This document shows positions 34,007-47,155 of a DNA stretch of 64,000 nt, in pieces. Both the position numbers and the translations under genes were made by a program. Source of the DNA: Sycon ciliatum. Lineage: Eukaryota; Porifera; Calcarea; Leucosolenida; Sycettidae. The notes under the pieces were generated by a model. It was not told where the DNA came from. It saw only the letters and a program-made list of their open reading frames with translations, and did not search any database. Numbering within the stretch: the stretch's first letter is position 1; the number at the start of each line of letters is the position of its first letter. The DNA lies in assembly GCF_964019385.1 (NCBI RefSeq), contig NC_088649.1:12185254-12249253 (forward strand), written 5' to 3'.

Positions 34007-34250
34007 TGTTGTAACTCGCTTTCTCTTCCTGCTCCCAGTCCCGTGCCATCTCCACACTTATACAAAGGGACGACGATAACTACATTGAGAAGACTGTTTA
34101 TTGACACGACGAAGAAACACAACTAGACATGACGAACTCAAGACGAAGACATCATGAACTCAAGACGAAGACAGCTTTTCATACCACAGCAACATGCGCA
34201 TGCACCAACATGACGTACACACGACGTACACAAAATAACGTACTACAACA
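34007..34250 (-). repeat. LTR of the miniature element (right)
   Basis: 244 bp, no difference from the left LTR seen by eye. Confidence 0.88.
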
Positions 34251-35568
34251 ATATGTCTTTTCAGGGGTTCAACAGCCCTGGGCAGGTCCTTTATGACAAT
34301 GTGTATCATTTCTGTCGTGCACTACCCTTGGTGTGCCTATTGCAGGAATTCACGCTGGTCACTGTCCATGTTGGAGCTGTGAATAGCCGGACAGGTGAGA
34401 ATTGGTGAATTTTTGACCATTTGCACACACCTGTTCATTTCATTGAACCTGTCGGTAAATGGGCCCAGCTGCAATGTGGATGCAGGAATTGCTTAGATTT
34501 TTGGTTTGCTAGTAGGCCGCTTGCCCTCGTCGGCAGTACCCCATGAAATTTGACCCTGCTGTATCTGGCTTGAGTTCCAAGTCCGAATGAAATGCCCCAA
34601 ACTTGGAGATATGTCTTTTCAGGGTTCAGCAGCCCTGGGCTGGTCGTGTATGACAATGTGTGTCATTTCTGTTGTGCACTACCCTTGGTGTGCCTATTGC
34701 AGGAATTCACGATGGTCACTGTCCATGTCGGAGCTGTGAACGGCCGGACAGGTGAGAATTGGTGAATTTTTGACTAGTTGTGCACACCTGTTCATTTCAA
34801 TGAACCTGTGGGTAAATGTGCCCAGCTGCAATGTGGGTGCAGGAATTGCTTAGATTTTTGGTTTGCTAGTAGGCCGCTTGCACTCGTAGGCAGTGCCCTA
34901 GGAAATTTGACCCTGCTGCAGTATCTGGCTTCAGTTCCAAGTCCGGATGTACGGGCAAAAAGCCCCAAACTTGGAGCTATGTCTTTACAGGGTTTCGCAG
35001 CCCTGGGCAGATCGTTAATGACAATGTGTGTCATTTCTGTTGTGCACTACCCTTGGTGTGCCTATTGCATGAATTCACGCTGGTCACTGTCCATGTTGGA
35101 CCTGTCAATAGTCGGACAGGTGAGAAATGGTGAATTTTTGACCATTTGTGCACATCTGTTCATTTCATTGAACCTGTGGGAAAATGGGCGCAGCTGCAAT
35201 GTGGATGCAGGAATTGCTTAGATTTTTGGTTTGCTAGTAGGCCGCTTGCACTCGTAGGCAGTCCCCCAGGAAATTTGACCCTGCTGTATCTGGCTTGAGT
35301 TCCAAGTCCGGATGTACGGGCAATAAGCCCCTAATTTGGAGATATATATTTCTGGGGTTCAGCAACCCTGGGCAGGTCGTTTATGACAATGTGTGTCATT
35401 TCTCTTGTGCACTACCCTTGGTGTGCCTATTGCAGGAATTCACGACGGTCACTGTCCATGTTGCAGCTGTGAATATTCGGACAGGTGAGAATTGGTGAAT
35501 TTTTGACCATTTGTGCACACCTGTTCATTTCAATGAACCTGTGGGTAAATGGGCCCAGCTGCAATGTA

Positions 35569-36775
35569 CTTGGTCCGACTTATTAAAATGTGCGTTTCGC
35601 TTCCAACGTCAGCCAAACAAATTCAAATAATCTCAGGACGGAACAAACTTTCCAGCTACCTAACACTATCCTTCAGTTGTCGATTTGTGATGTTGAAGAA
35701 GAAATGGCTCCAACCTCAAAGGAGGCAGCGCCTCAGGATCCTAGTCGACTCGAGCATTTTGGGTGAAAATTTTGTCGTCAGAGGACTCCTGTTGCTTCTC
35801 GCGAAACACAGAGAAGGCCTGGTGCTGAAATCAACACCCCACTGCGATGGGGAATTGTCACGGAGTACCAGAAACTCCTGGGCGATCGTTCTGGAGTGCT
35901 TCCTGGCGGATTGAAATCGCTGCAGTCGCTGTTTTCTTGGAAGAATCAAGTTCAGCAAACGCGTCATCCAGAAACTCGTGCAGAAAGCACCTGCATCGCT
36001 CCGTCCAGTTTGTGCTGATCTCTCTCGCATTCATTCACGATGTGGCGGCCGACGAATCAAGATCACAGAAGAGATTGTCGAGCAGTTGATCGATATAAAC
36101 AACCGCCCTTGAGGTCGACTTTCAGGCGACAACCTGGCTGGAAATCTGAAGCGCAGAAAGGGTGAATACGGTGCGTGAACATGGTGAATGGTGCGGAGTC
36201 CTCGCCGACTCCTCGGAGCCGCGGTCGCGATGCGTCACAAGATCGCCAGTCTCCGGGGCCAGTGGATTCGTGAAACGGGCAGGAAAGAGCACACATGGTC
36301 TGATGCAGCTGACTGTGTGACAGTCATGTCGACACAGATCAGACTCTGTAGTTCTACGCGTGCGGCACACGGTGATGAGAAGTGATTTTTTTATGCGTGG
36401 TGGTTTACTTGTTCGCCTCATTGGAAAGTGTCGTGGGAGCGTCAGGCGAAAACACCTGCAGCCACCATTCTGGCAGTCGTACTGCACGAGGAGGAGGCGA
36501 AGTCGATCGTCTAAATCGTGCCTATGGAGTGAAAAAATCAAGGAAGCGCAGTGTAGCTTGGAGGAGATGAAAAAGAATGTCGACGTTTTGCAGGTTGACG
36601 CACTTGAAGAAGCGCCCTGAGACACCAGCAGAGATGAAAACTAGAAGGTCAGGCCAATAAACGACAGAGTAGTTATCTATCTATCGTCTCTTGGTCGATT
36701 TTTCAGTACAGGTGCTCCTTTGGACATGGGCTTGAGTTTTGAAGCGAAGCGCACATTTTAATAAGTCGGACCAAG
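35569..36775. mobile_element. Tc1/mariner-like transposon, decayed (copy A)
   Basis: 1207 bp with 35-bp terminal inverted repeats (CTTGGTCCGACTTATTAAAA..., one mismatch) and TA target duplications (35567-35568 and 36776-36777). On the plus strand there are remnants of a transposase: a helix-turn-helix-like GRRIKITEEIVEQLIDINNR (about 36040-36105) and the catalytic-site-like GDEK followed by a stop where W is expected, then FF (about 36370-36395), resembling DEKWF. Stops and frame changes make it inactive. The TA site, the TIRs and these motifs support Tc1/mariner. Confidence 0.82.
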
Positions 36776-38315
36776 TAGATCCAGGAATTGCTTAGATTTT
36801 TGGTTTGCTAGTAGGCTGCTTACCGTCGTCGGCAGTGCCCCAGGAAATTTGACTCTGCTGCATCTGGCTTGAGTTCCAAGTTTGGATGTATGGGCAAAAA
36901 GACCCTAACTTGGAGATATGTCTTTTCCGGAGTTCAACAGCCCGGGGCAGGTCGTTTATGACAATGTGTGTCATTTCGGTTGTGCACTACCCTTGGTGTG
37001 CCTATTGCAGGAATTCACGCTGGTCACTGTCCATGTTGGAGCTGTTTATAGTCGGACAGGTGAGAAATGGTGAATTTTTGACCATTTGTGCACACCTGTT
37101 CATTTCATTGAACCTGTGGGTAAATGGGCCCAACTGAAATGTGGATGCAGGAATTGCTTAGATTTTTGGTTTGCTAGTAGACCGCTTGCACTCGTAGGCA
37201 GTGCCCGAGGAAATTTGACCCTGCTGTATCTGGCTTGAGTTCCAAGTCCGGATGTACGGGCCTAAGCCCCTAATTTAGAGATATATATTTCCGGGGTTCA
37301 GCAACCCTGGTCAGGTCGTTTATGACAATGTGTGTCATTTCTGTTGGGCACTACCCTTGGTGTGCCTATTGCAGGAATTCAAGGTGGTCACTGTCCATGT
37401 TGGAGCTGTAAATAGCTGGACAGGTGAGAATTGGTGAATTTTTGACCATTTGTGCACACCTGTTCATTCCAATGAAACTGGGTAAAAGGGCCCAGCTGCA
37501 ATGTGGATGCAGGAATTGCTTGGATTTTTGGTTTGCTAGTAGGCCGCTTGCAATCGTAGGCAGTGCCCCAGGAAATTTGACCCTGCTGTATCTGGCTTGA
37601 GTTCCAAGTCCGGATGTACGGACAAAAAGACCCTAACTCGGAGATTTGTCTTTTCAGGGTAGAGCAGCCCTGGGCAGGTCGTTTATGACAATGTGTGTCA
37701 TTTCTCTTGTGCACTACCCTTGGTGTGCCTATTGCAGGATTTCACGGTGGTCACTGTCCATGTTTAAGCTGTGAATAGCCGGACAGGTGAGAATTGGTGA
37801 TTTTTTGACCATTTGTGCACACCTGTTCATTTCAATGAATTTGTGGGTAAATGGGCCCAGCTGCAATGTGGACGCAGGAATTGCTTAGATTTTTGGTTTG
37901 CTAGTAGGCCGCTTGCACTCGTAGGCAGTGCCCCAGGAAATTTGCCCCTGCTGTATCTGGCTTGAGTTCCAAGTCCGAATGAAAAGCCCCAAACTTGGAG
38001 ATATGTCTTTTCAGGGTTCAGCAGCCCTGGGCAGGTCGTGTATGACAATGTGTGTCATTTCTGTTGGGCACTACCCTTGGTGTGCCTATTGCAAGAATTC
38101 ACGGTGGTCACTGTCCATGTTGGAGCTGTTTATAGTCGGACAGGTGAGAAATGGTGAATTTTTGACCATTTGTGCCAACCTGTTCATTTCAATGAACCTG
38201 TGGGTAAATGGGCCCAGCTGCAATGTGAATGCAGGAATTGCTTAGATTTTTGGTTTGCTAGTAGACCGCTTGCCTTCGTAGGCAGTGCCCCAGGAAACTT
38301 GACGCTGCTGTATCT

Positions 38316-39036
38316 CATAGCCAGCAATCGCATGTCATCACGTACATTGAAAATCAACATAATTTTGCGAATCGACCTTTTTTTCAGGATCACTTTTCAA
38401 CGAGGACAAAGAAAAGTCGGCCGAACGAAGCCTAGAGGAAGAAAATCACCCTCTCCACTTCACCATCACGATACTGACATAGATACGAGATGAAACAACT
38501 AAAAAATCCACAAGAAACTGTACGGCCATCATCACGCTGACTTTGGTCTGACTTTGGTCTGAGAATTTCTGTCACGATCAAAAATGTACGAGGAGCACTC
38601 AAAAATAAGCCACAGACGTACCTTTATAGCTCTCTACTCCTTTTTCAAGGCACAAAAGTCGACTCCACTTTCAAACCAGGAACCAGACATACCAGTGGTC
38701 CTTTTCAGCTGCTCCACGAGCGCAGGAAATGTTCACCAAGGGGCGCAGAGCAGCATCCATTTCAGAAAAAGAGCTAAAATACGAGTGAGACTGCATGCCT
38801 GAGTACATGAGTACATGTATGAGTACATGCAGAAAATAGTCAATTTCAGCGTTTCTGCTCCAAACAGCAACTAGCTTCGACTAGAAACAAAGATTACACC
38901 AAAGGATCAAACAACAACCATTTTCTGCAGTTTTTTGCAGATGGCTTCCTTGTGCTTGGCCCAGCACGCCAAAAATCACACACTGGAGGAGTACAAAAAT
39001 TACAACTCTCAGATGTCCTCGATTGCTGGCCATGCT
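38316..39036 (+). repeat. dispersed 720-bp element (copy A)
   Basis: It replaces satellite between GCTGTATCT and GGCTTGAGTTCC, beginning CATAGCCAGCAATCGC. Relatives occur at 18727-18800 and, inverted, at 22032-22950. There are no clear inverted repeats and no coding frame. It contains GAGTACATG direct repeats near 38810. Confidence 0.7.
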
Positions 39037-39175
39037 GGCTTGAGTTCCAAGTCCGGATGTGCGGGCAAAAACCCCCTAACTTGCAGATATGTCTTTTCAG
39101 GGTTCAGCAGCCCTGGGCAGGTCATTTATGACAATGTGTGTCATTTCTGTTGTGCACTACCCTTGGTGTGCCTAT

Positions 39176-39522
39176 AGGCCTTATGCACATTGTACAGATG
39201 CACGAAATCCCGTATAATCTTGTAGAATCCCGTAGACCCGGTTGGGTGTTGAATGTGCAGGACCCTATTGTGTTTACTGCTATTTCCACTATGAAATGGG
39301 CCATGAAGGCATTTCATACGAAATCTTTTTCCGGCAGATATCTAGCTAGTCGTTAGTTCAATCCCAAAGTGAAGAAGGCTTGAAAAGTGATCGTTTGCCA
39401 TGAATTGTGAGGCTAAATGGGTCAAACGTGCATGTATAGCACACAATGAACACCCAACCGGGTATGTACACACCTACGGCCATAGTACAGAACTTCGTAC
39501 ATCTGTACAATGTGCATAAGGA
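39176..39522. mobile_element. 347-bp MITE, CTAT duplication (copy A)
   Basis: Terminal inverted repeats of 22 bp (CCTTATGCACATTGTACAGA...) and target duplication CTAT (39172-39175 and 39523-39526). Copy C of the higher-order repeat has the uninterrupted CTAT at 49554-49557. No coding capacity. Confidence 0.88.
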
Positions 39523-40759
39523 CTATTGCAGGAATGCACGCTGGTCACTGTCCATGTTGGAGCTGTGAATAGCCGGACAGGTGAGAATTGGTGAATTTTT
39601 GACCATTTGTGCACACCTGTTCATTTCAATGAACCTGTGGGTAAATGGGCCCAGCTGCAATGTGGATGCAGGAATTGCTTAGATTTTTGTTTGCTAGTAG
39701 GCTGCTTGCCGTCGTCGGCAGTGCCCCAGGCAATTTGACTCTGCTGTATCTGGCTTGAGTTCCAAGTTTGGATGTATGGGCAAAAAGACCCTTACTTTGA
39801 GATATGTCTTTTCCGGAGTTCAACAGCCCGGGGCAGGTCGTTTATGACAATGTGTGTCATTTCTGTTGTGCACTACCCTTGGTGTGCCTATTGCAGGAAT
39901 TCACGCTGGTCACTGTCCATGTTGGAGCTGTGAATAGTCGGACAGGTGAGAAATGGTGAATTTTGACCATTTGTGCACACCTGTTCATTTCATTGAACCT
40001 GTGGGAAAATGGGCCCAGCTGCAATGTGGATGCAGGAATTGCTTAGATTTTTGGTTTGCTAGTAGGCCGCTTGCACTCGTAGGCAGTGCCCCAGGAAATT
40101 TGACCCTGCTGTATCTGGCTTGAGTTCCAAGTCCGGATGTACGGGCAAAAGGACCTTAACTTGGAGATATGTCTTTTCCGGAGTTCAACAGCCCGGGGCA
40201 GGTCGTTTATGACAATGTGTGTCATTTCTGTTGTGCACTACCCTTGGTGTGCCTATTGCAGGAATTCACGCTGGTCACTGTCCATGTTGGAGCTGTTAAT
40301 AGTCGGACAGGTGAGAAATGGTGAATTTTTGACCATTTGTGCACACCTGTTCATTTCATTGAACCTGTGGGAAAATGGGCCCAGGTGCAATGTGGATGCA
40401 GGAATTGCTTAGATTTTTGGTTTGCTAGTAGGCCGCTTGCACTCGTAGGCAGTTCCCCAGGAAATTTGACCCTGCTGTATCTGGCTTGAGTTCCAAGTCC
40501 GGATGTACGGGCAATAAGCCCCTAATTTGGAGATATATATTTCTGGGGTTCAGCAACCCTGGGCAGGTCGTTTATGACAATGTGTGTCATTTCTCTTGTG
40601 CACTACCCTTGGTGTGCCTATTGCAGGAATTCACGACGGTCACTGTCCATGTTGCAGCTGTGAATATTCGGACAGGTGAGAAATGGTGAATTTTTGACCA
40701 TTTGTGCACACCTGTTCATTTCAATGAACCTGTGGGTAAATGGGCCCAGCTGCAATGTA

Positions 40760-41965
40760 CTTGGTCCGACTTATTAAAATGTGCGTTTCGCTTCCAACGT
40801 CAGCCAAACAAATTCAAATAATCTCAGGACGGAACAAACTTTCCAGCTACCTAACACTATCCTTCAGTTGTCGATTTGTGATGTTAAAGAAGAAATGGCT
40901 CCAACCTCAAAGGAGGCAGCGCCTCAGGATCCTCGTCGACTCGAGCATTTTGGGTGAAAATTTTGTCGTCAGAGGACTCCTGTTGCTTCTCGCGAAACAC
41001 AGAGAAGGCCTGGTGCTGAAATCAACACCCCACTGCGATGGGGAATTGTCACGGAGTACCAGAAACTCCTGGGCGATCGTTCTGGAGTGCTTCCTGGCGG
41101 ATTGAAATCGCTGCAGTCGCTGTTTTCTTGGAAGAATCAAGTTCAGCAAACGCGTCATCCAGAAACTCGTGCAGAAAGCACCTGCATCGCTCCGTCCAGT
41201 TTGTGCTGATCTCTCTCGCATTCATTCACGATGTGGCGGCCGACGAATCAAGATCACAGAAGAGATTGTCGAGCAGTTGATCGATATAAACAACCGCCCT
41301 TGAGGTCGACTTTCAGGCGACAACCTGGCTGGAAATCTGAAGCGCAGAAAGGGTGAATACGGTGCGTGAACATGGTGAATGGTGCAGAGTCCTCGCCGAC
41401 TCCTCGGAGCCGCGATCGCGATGCGTCACAAGATCGCCAGTCTCCGGGGCCAGTGGATTCGTGAAACGGGCAGAAAAGAGCACACATGGTCTGATGCAGC
41501 TGACTGTGTGACAGTCATGTCGACACAGATCAGACTCTGTAGTTCTACGCGTGCGGCACACGGTGATGAGAAGTGATTTTTTTATGCGTGGTGGTTTACT
41601 TGTTCGCCTCATTGGAAAGTGTCGTGGGAGCGTCAGGCGAAAACACCTACAGCCACCATTCTGGCAGTCGTACTGCACGAGGAGGAGGCGAAGTCGATCG
41701 TCTAAATCGTGCCTATGGAGTGAAAAAATCAAGGAAGCGCAGTGTAGCTTGGAGGAGATGAAAAAAATGTCGACGTTTTGCAGGTTGACGCACTTGAAGA
41801 AGCGCCCTGAGACACCAGCAGAGATGAAAACTAGAAAGTCAGGCCAATAAACGACAGAGTAGTTATCTATCTATCGTCTCTTGGTCGATTTTTTAGTACA
41901 GGTGCTCCTTTGGACATGGGCTTGAGTTTTGAAGCGAAGCGCACATTTTAATAAGTCGGGCCAAG
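40760..41965. mobile_element. Tc1/mariner-like transposon, decayed (copy B)
   Basis: 1206 bp, same ends and TA duplications as copy A. One base shorter in an A run near 41765. It matches copy C at all sites where A differs. Confidence 0.82.
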
Positions 41966-43505
41966 TAGATGCAGGAATTGCTTAGATTTTTGGTTTGCTA
42001 GTAGGCTGCTTACCGTCGTCGGCAGTGCCCCAGGAAATTTGACTCTGCTGCATCTGGCTTGAGTTCCAAGTTTGGATGTATGGGCAAAAAGACCCTAACT
42101 TGGAGATATGTCTTTTCCGGAGTTCAACAGCCCGGGGCAGGTCGTTTATGACAATGTGTGTCATTTCTGTTGTGCACTACCCTTGGTGTGCCTATTGCAG
42201 GAATTCACGCTGGTCACTGTCCATGTTGGAGCTGTTTATAGTCGGACAGGTGAGAAATGGTGAATTTTTGACCATTTGTGCACACCTGTTCATTTCATTG
42301 AACCTGTGGGTAAATGGGCCCAACTGAAATGTGGATGCAGGAATTGCTTAGATTTTTGGTTTGCTAGTAGACCGCTTGCACTCGTAGGCAGTGCCCGAGG
42401 AAATTTGACCCTGCTGTATCTGGCTTGAGTTCCAAGTCCGGATGTACGGGCCTAAGCCCCTAATTTAGAGATATATATTTCCGGGGTTCAGCAACCCTGG
42501 TCAGGTCGTTTATGACAATGTGTGTCATTTCTGTTGGGCACTACCCTTGGTGTGCCTATTGCAGGAATTCAAGGTGGTCACTGTCCATGTTGGAGCTGTA
42601 AATAGCTGGACAGGTGAGAATTGGTGAATTTTTGACCATTTGTGCACACCTGTTCATTTCAATGAAACTGGGTAAAAGGGCCCAGCTGCAATGTGGATGC
42701 AGGAATTGCTTGGATTTTTGGTTTGCTAGTAGGCCGCTTGCAATCGTAGGCAGTGCCCCAGGAAATTTGACCCTGCTGTATCTGGCTTGAGTTCCAAGTC
42801 CGGATGTACGGACAAAAAGACCCTAACTCGGAGATTTGTCTTTTCAGGGTAGAGCAGCCCTGGGCAGGTCGTTTATGACAATGTGTGTCATTTCTCTTGT
42901 GCACTACCCTTGGTGTGCCTATTGCAGGATTTCACGGTGGTCACTGTCCATGTTTAAGCTGTGAATAGCCGGACAGGTGAGAATTGGTGATTTTTTGACC
43001 ATTTGTGCACACCTGTTCATTTCAATGAATTTGTGGGTAAATGGGCCCAGCTGCAATGTGGACGCAGGAATTGCTTAGATTTTTGGTTTGCTAGTAGGCC
43101 GCTTGCACTCGTAGGCAGTGCCCCAGGAAATTTGCCCCTGCTGTATCTGGCTTGAGTTCCAAGTCCGAATGAAAAGCCCCAAACTTGGAGATATGTCTTT
43201 TCAGGGTTCAGCAGCCCTGGGCAGGTCGTGTATGACAATGTGTGTCATTTCTGTTGGGCACTACCCTTGGTGTGCCTATTGCAAGAATTCACGGTGGTCA
43301 CTGTCCATGTTGGAGCTGTTTATAGTCGGACAGGTGAGAAATGGTGAATTTTTGACCATTTGTGCCAACCTGTTCATTTCAATGAACCTGTGGGTAAATG
43401 GGCCCAGCTGCAATGTGAATGCAGGAATTGCTTAGATTTTTGGTTTGCTAGTAGACCGCTTGCCTTCGTAGGCAGTGCCCCAGGAAACTTGACGCTGCTG
43501 TATCT

Positions 43506-44226
43506 CATAGCCAGCAATCGCATGTCATCACGTACATTGAAAATCAACATAATTTTGCGAATCGACCTTTTTTTCAGGATCACTTTTCAACGAGGACAAA
43601 GAAAAGTCGGCCGAACGAAGCCTAGAGGAAGAAAATCACCCTCTCCACTTCACCATCACGATACTGACATAGATACGAGATGAAACAACTAAAAAATCCA
43701 CAAGAAACTGTACGGCCATCATCACGCTGACTTTGGTCTGACTTTGGTCTGAGAATTTCTGTCACGATCAAAAATGTACGAGGAGCACTCAAAAATAAGC
43801 CACAGACGTACCTTTATAGCTCTCTACTCCTTTTTCAAGGCACAAAAGTCGACTCCACTTTCAAACCAGGAACCAGACATACCAGTGGTCCTTTTCAGCT
43901 GCTCCACGAGCGCAGGAAATGTTCACCAAGGGGCGCAGAGCAGCATCCATTTCAGAAAAAGAGCTAAAATACGAGTGAGACTGCATGCCTGAGTACATGA
44001 GTACATGTATGAGTACATGCAGAAAATAGTCAATTTCAGCGTTTCTGCTCCAAACAGCAACTAGCTTCGACTAGAAACAAAGATTACACCAAAGGATCAA
44101 ACAACAACCATTTTCTGCAGTTTTTTGCAGATGGCTTCCTTGTGCTTGGCCCAGCACGCCAAAAATCACACACTGGAGGAGTACAAAAATTACAACTCTC
44201 AGATGTCCTCGATTGCTGGCCATGCT
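43506..44226 (+). repeat. dispersed 720-bp element (copy B)
   Basis: Identical by eye to copy A at 38316-39036. Confidence 0.7.
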
Positions 44227-44365
44227 GGCTTGAGTTCCAAGTCCGGATGTGCGGGCAAAAACCCCCTAACTTGCAGATATGTCTTTTCAGGGTTCAGCAG
44301 CCCTGGGCAGGTCATTTATGACAATGTGTGTCATTTCTGTTGTGCACTACCCTTGGTGTGCCTAT

Positions 44366-44712
44366 AGGCCTTATGCACATTGTACAGATGCACGAAATCC
44401 CGTATAATCTTGTAGAATCCCGTAGACCCGGTTGGGTGTTGAATGTGCAGGACCCTATTGTGTTTACTGCTATTTCCACTATGAAATGGGCCATGAAGGC
44501 ATTTCATACGAAATCTTTTTCCGGCAGATATCTAGCTAGTCGTTAGTTCAATCCCAAAGTGAAGAAGGCTTGAAAAGTGATCGTTTGCCATGAATTGTGA
44601 GGCTAAATGGGTCAAACGTGCATGTATAGCACACAATGAACACCCAACCGGGTATGTACACACCTACGGCCATAGTACAGAACTTCGTACATCTGTACAA
44701 TGTGCATAAGGA
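44366..44712. mobile_element. 347-bp MITE, CTAT duplication (copy B)
   Basis: Same element and same site as copy A. It was duplicated with the higher-order repeat rather than inserted independently. Confidence 0.88.
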
Positions 44713-45949
44713 CTATTGCAGGAATGCACGCTGGTCACTGTCCATGTTGGAGCTGTGAATAGCCGGACAGGTGAGAATTGGTGAATTTTTGACCATTTGT
44801 GCACACCTGTTCATTTCAATGAACCTGTGGGTAAATGGGCCCAGCTGCAATGTGGATGCAGGAATTGCTTAGATTTTTGTTTGCTAGTAGGCTGCTTGCC
44901 GTCGTCGGCAGTGCCCCAGGCAATTTGACTCTGCTGTATCTGGCTTGAGTTCCAAGTTTGGATGTATGGGCAAAAAGACCCTTACTTTGAGATATGTCTT
45001 TTCCGGAGTTCAACAGCCCGGGGCAGGTCGTTTATGACAATGTGTGTCATTTCTGTTGTGCACTACCCTTGGTGTGCCTATTGCAGGAATTCACGCTGGT
45101 CACTGTCCATGTTGGAGCTGTGAATAGTCGGACAGGTGAGAAATGGTGAATTTTGACCATTTGTGCACACCTGTTCATTTCATTGAACCTGTGGGAAAAT
45201 GGGCCCAGCTGCAATGTGGATGCAGGAATTGCTTAGATTTTTGGTTTGCTAGTAGGCCGCTTGCACTCGTAGGCAGTGCCCCAGGAAATTTGACCCTGCT
45301 GTATCTGGCTTGAGTTCCAAGTCCGGATGTACGGGCAAAAGGACCTTAACTTGGAGATATGTCTTTTCCGGAGTTCAACAGCCCGGGGCAGGTCGTTTAT
45401 GACAATGTGTGTCATTTCTGTTGTGCACTACCCTTGGTGTGCCTATTGCAGGAATTCACGCTGGTCACTGTCCATGTTGGAGCTGTTAATAGTCGGACAG
45501 GTGAGAAATGGTGAATTTTTGACCATTTGTGCACACCTGTTCATTTCATTGAACCTGTGGGAAAATGGGCCCAGGTGCAATGTGGATGCAGGAATTGCTT
45601 AGATTTTTGGTTTGCTAGTAGGCCGCTTGCACTCGTAGGCAGTTCCCCAGGAAATTTGACCCTGCTGTATCTGGCTTGAGTTCCAAGTCCGGATGTACGG
45701 GCAATAAGCCCCTAATTTGGAGATATATATTTCTGGGGTTCAGCAACCCTGGGCAGGTCGTTTATGACAATGTGTGTCATTTCTCTTGTGCACTACCCTT
45801 GGTGTGCCTATTGCAGGAATTCACGACGGTCACTGTCCATGTTGCAGCTGTGAATATTCGGACAGGTGAGAAATGGTGAATTTTTGACCATTTGTGCACA
45901 CCTGTTCATTTCAATGAACCTGTGGGTAAATGGGCCCAGCTGCAATGTA

Positions 45950-47155
45950 CTTGGTCCGACTTATTAAAATGTGCGTTTCGCTTCCAACGTCAGCCAAACA
46001 AATTCAAATAATCTCAGGACGGAACAAACTTTCCAGCTACCTAACACTATCCTTCAGTTGTCGATTTGTGATGTTAAAGAAGAAATGGCTCCAACCTCAA
46101 AGGAGGCAGCGCCTCAGGATCCTCGTCGACTCGAGCATTTTGGGTGAAAATTTTGTCGTCAGAGGACTCCTGTTGCTTCTCGCGAAACACAGAGAAGGCC
46201 TGGTGCTGAAATCAACACCCCACTGCGATGGGGAATTGTCACGGAGTACCAGAAACTCCTGGGCGATCGTTCTGGAGTGCTTCCTGGCGGATTGAAATCG
46301 CTGCAGTCGCTGTTTTCTTGGAAGAATCAAGTTCAGCAAACGCGTCATCCAGAAACTCGTGCAGAAAGCACCTGCATCGCTCCGTCCAGTTTGTGCTGAT
46401 CTCTCTCGCATTCATTCACGATGTGGCGGCCGACGAATCAAGATCACAGAAGAGATTGTCGAGCAGTTGATCGATATAAACAACCGCCCTTGAGGTCGAC
46501 TTTCAGGCGACAACCTGGCTGGAAATCTGAAGCGCAGAAAGGGTGAATACGGTGCGTGAACATGGTGAATGGTGCAGAGTCCTCGCCGACTCCTCGGAGC
46601 CGCGATCGCGATGCGTCACAAGATCGCCAGTCTCCGGGGCCAGTGGATTCGTGAAACGGGCAGAAAAGAGCACACATGGTCTGATGCAGCTGACTGTGTG
46701 ACAGTCATGTCGACACAGATCAGACTCTGTAGTTCTACGCGTGCGGCACACGGTGATGAGAAGTGATTTTTTTATGCGTGGTGGTTTACTTGTTCGCCTC
46801 ATTGGAAAGTGTCGTGGGAGCGTCAGGCGAAAACACCTACAGCCACCATTCTGGCAGTCGTACTGCACGAGGAGGAGGCGAAGTCGATCGTCTAAATCGT
46901 GCCTATGGAGTGAAAAAATCAAGGAAGCGCAGTGTAGCTTGGAGGAGATGAAAAAAATGTCGACGTTTTGCAGGTTGACGCACTTGAAGAAGCGCCCTGA
47001 GACACCAGCAGAGATGAAAACTAGAAAGTCAGGCCAATAAACGACAGAGTAGTTATCTATCTATCGTCTCTTGGTCGATTTTTTAGTACAGGTGCTCCTT
47101 TGGACATGGGCTTGAGTTTTGAAGCGAAGCGCACATTTTAATAAGTCGGGCCAAG
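45950..47155. mobile_element. Tc1/mariner-like transposon, decayed (copy C)
   Basis: 1206 bp with TA duplications, indistinguishable by eye from copy B. Confidence 0.82.

Larger units (their letters stand above)
32821..34250 (-). mobile_element. miniature LTR retrotransposon (TRIM/LARD-like), looks whole
   Basis: 1430 bp with two 244-bp LTRs that I read as identical. It is flanked by the 4-bp target duplication ATAT (32817-32820 and 34251-34254) in a satellite monomer. The minus strand is the sense strand: the LTR reads TGTTGTAGTACG...TACAACA, followed by a primer-binding-like TGGTGGCAGCGG, with GGGAGGGAG as the purine tract at the other end. The interior (about 940 bp) has no gag or pol, so it is non-autonomous and would need a helper. 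Identical LTRs indicate a very recent insertion. Confidence 0.88.
35569..40759. repeat. higher-order repeat, copy A
   Basis: First of three tandem copies of a 5190-bp unit made of satellite monomers plus a Tc1/mariner element, a dispersed element and a MITE. It differs from B and C at about a dozen sites in its front part (for example CGGACC against CGGGCC near the mariner end). It is identical to B, as far as I can read, in its back part. Confidence 0.9.
40760..45949. repeat. higher-order repeat, copy B (mosaic)
   Basis: 5190 bp. Its front (to about 42655) carries every variant of copy C. Its back (from about 43255) carries every variant of copy A, including the MITE. This is the expected product of unequal crossing-over between A and C. 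Confidence 0.9.

Noticed and set aside
36122-36625. Antisense 167-residue frame in the mariner copy
   Set aside because: It runs opposite to the transposase remnants and has no known motif. It is a shadow frame of the transposon.
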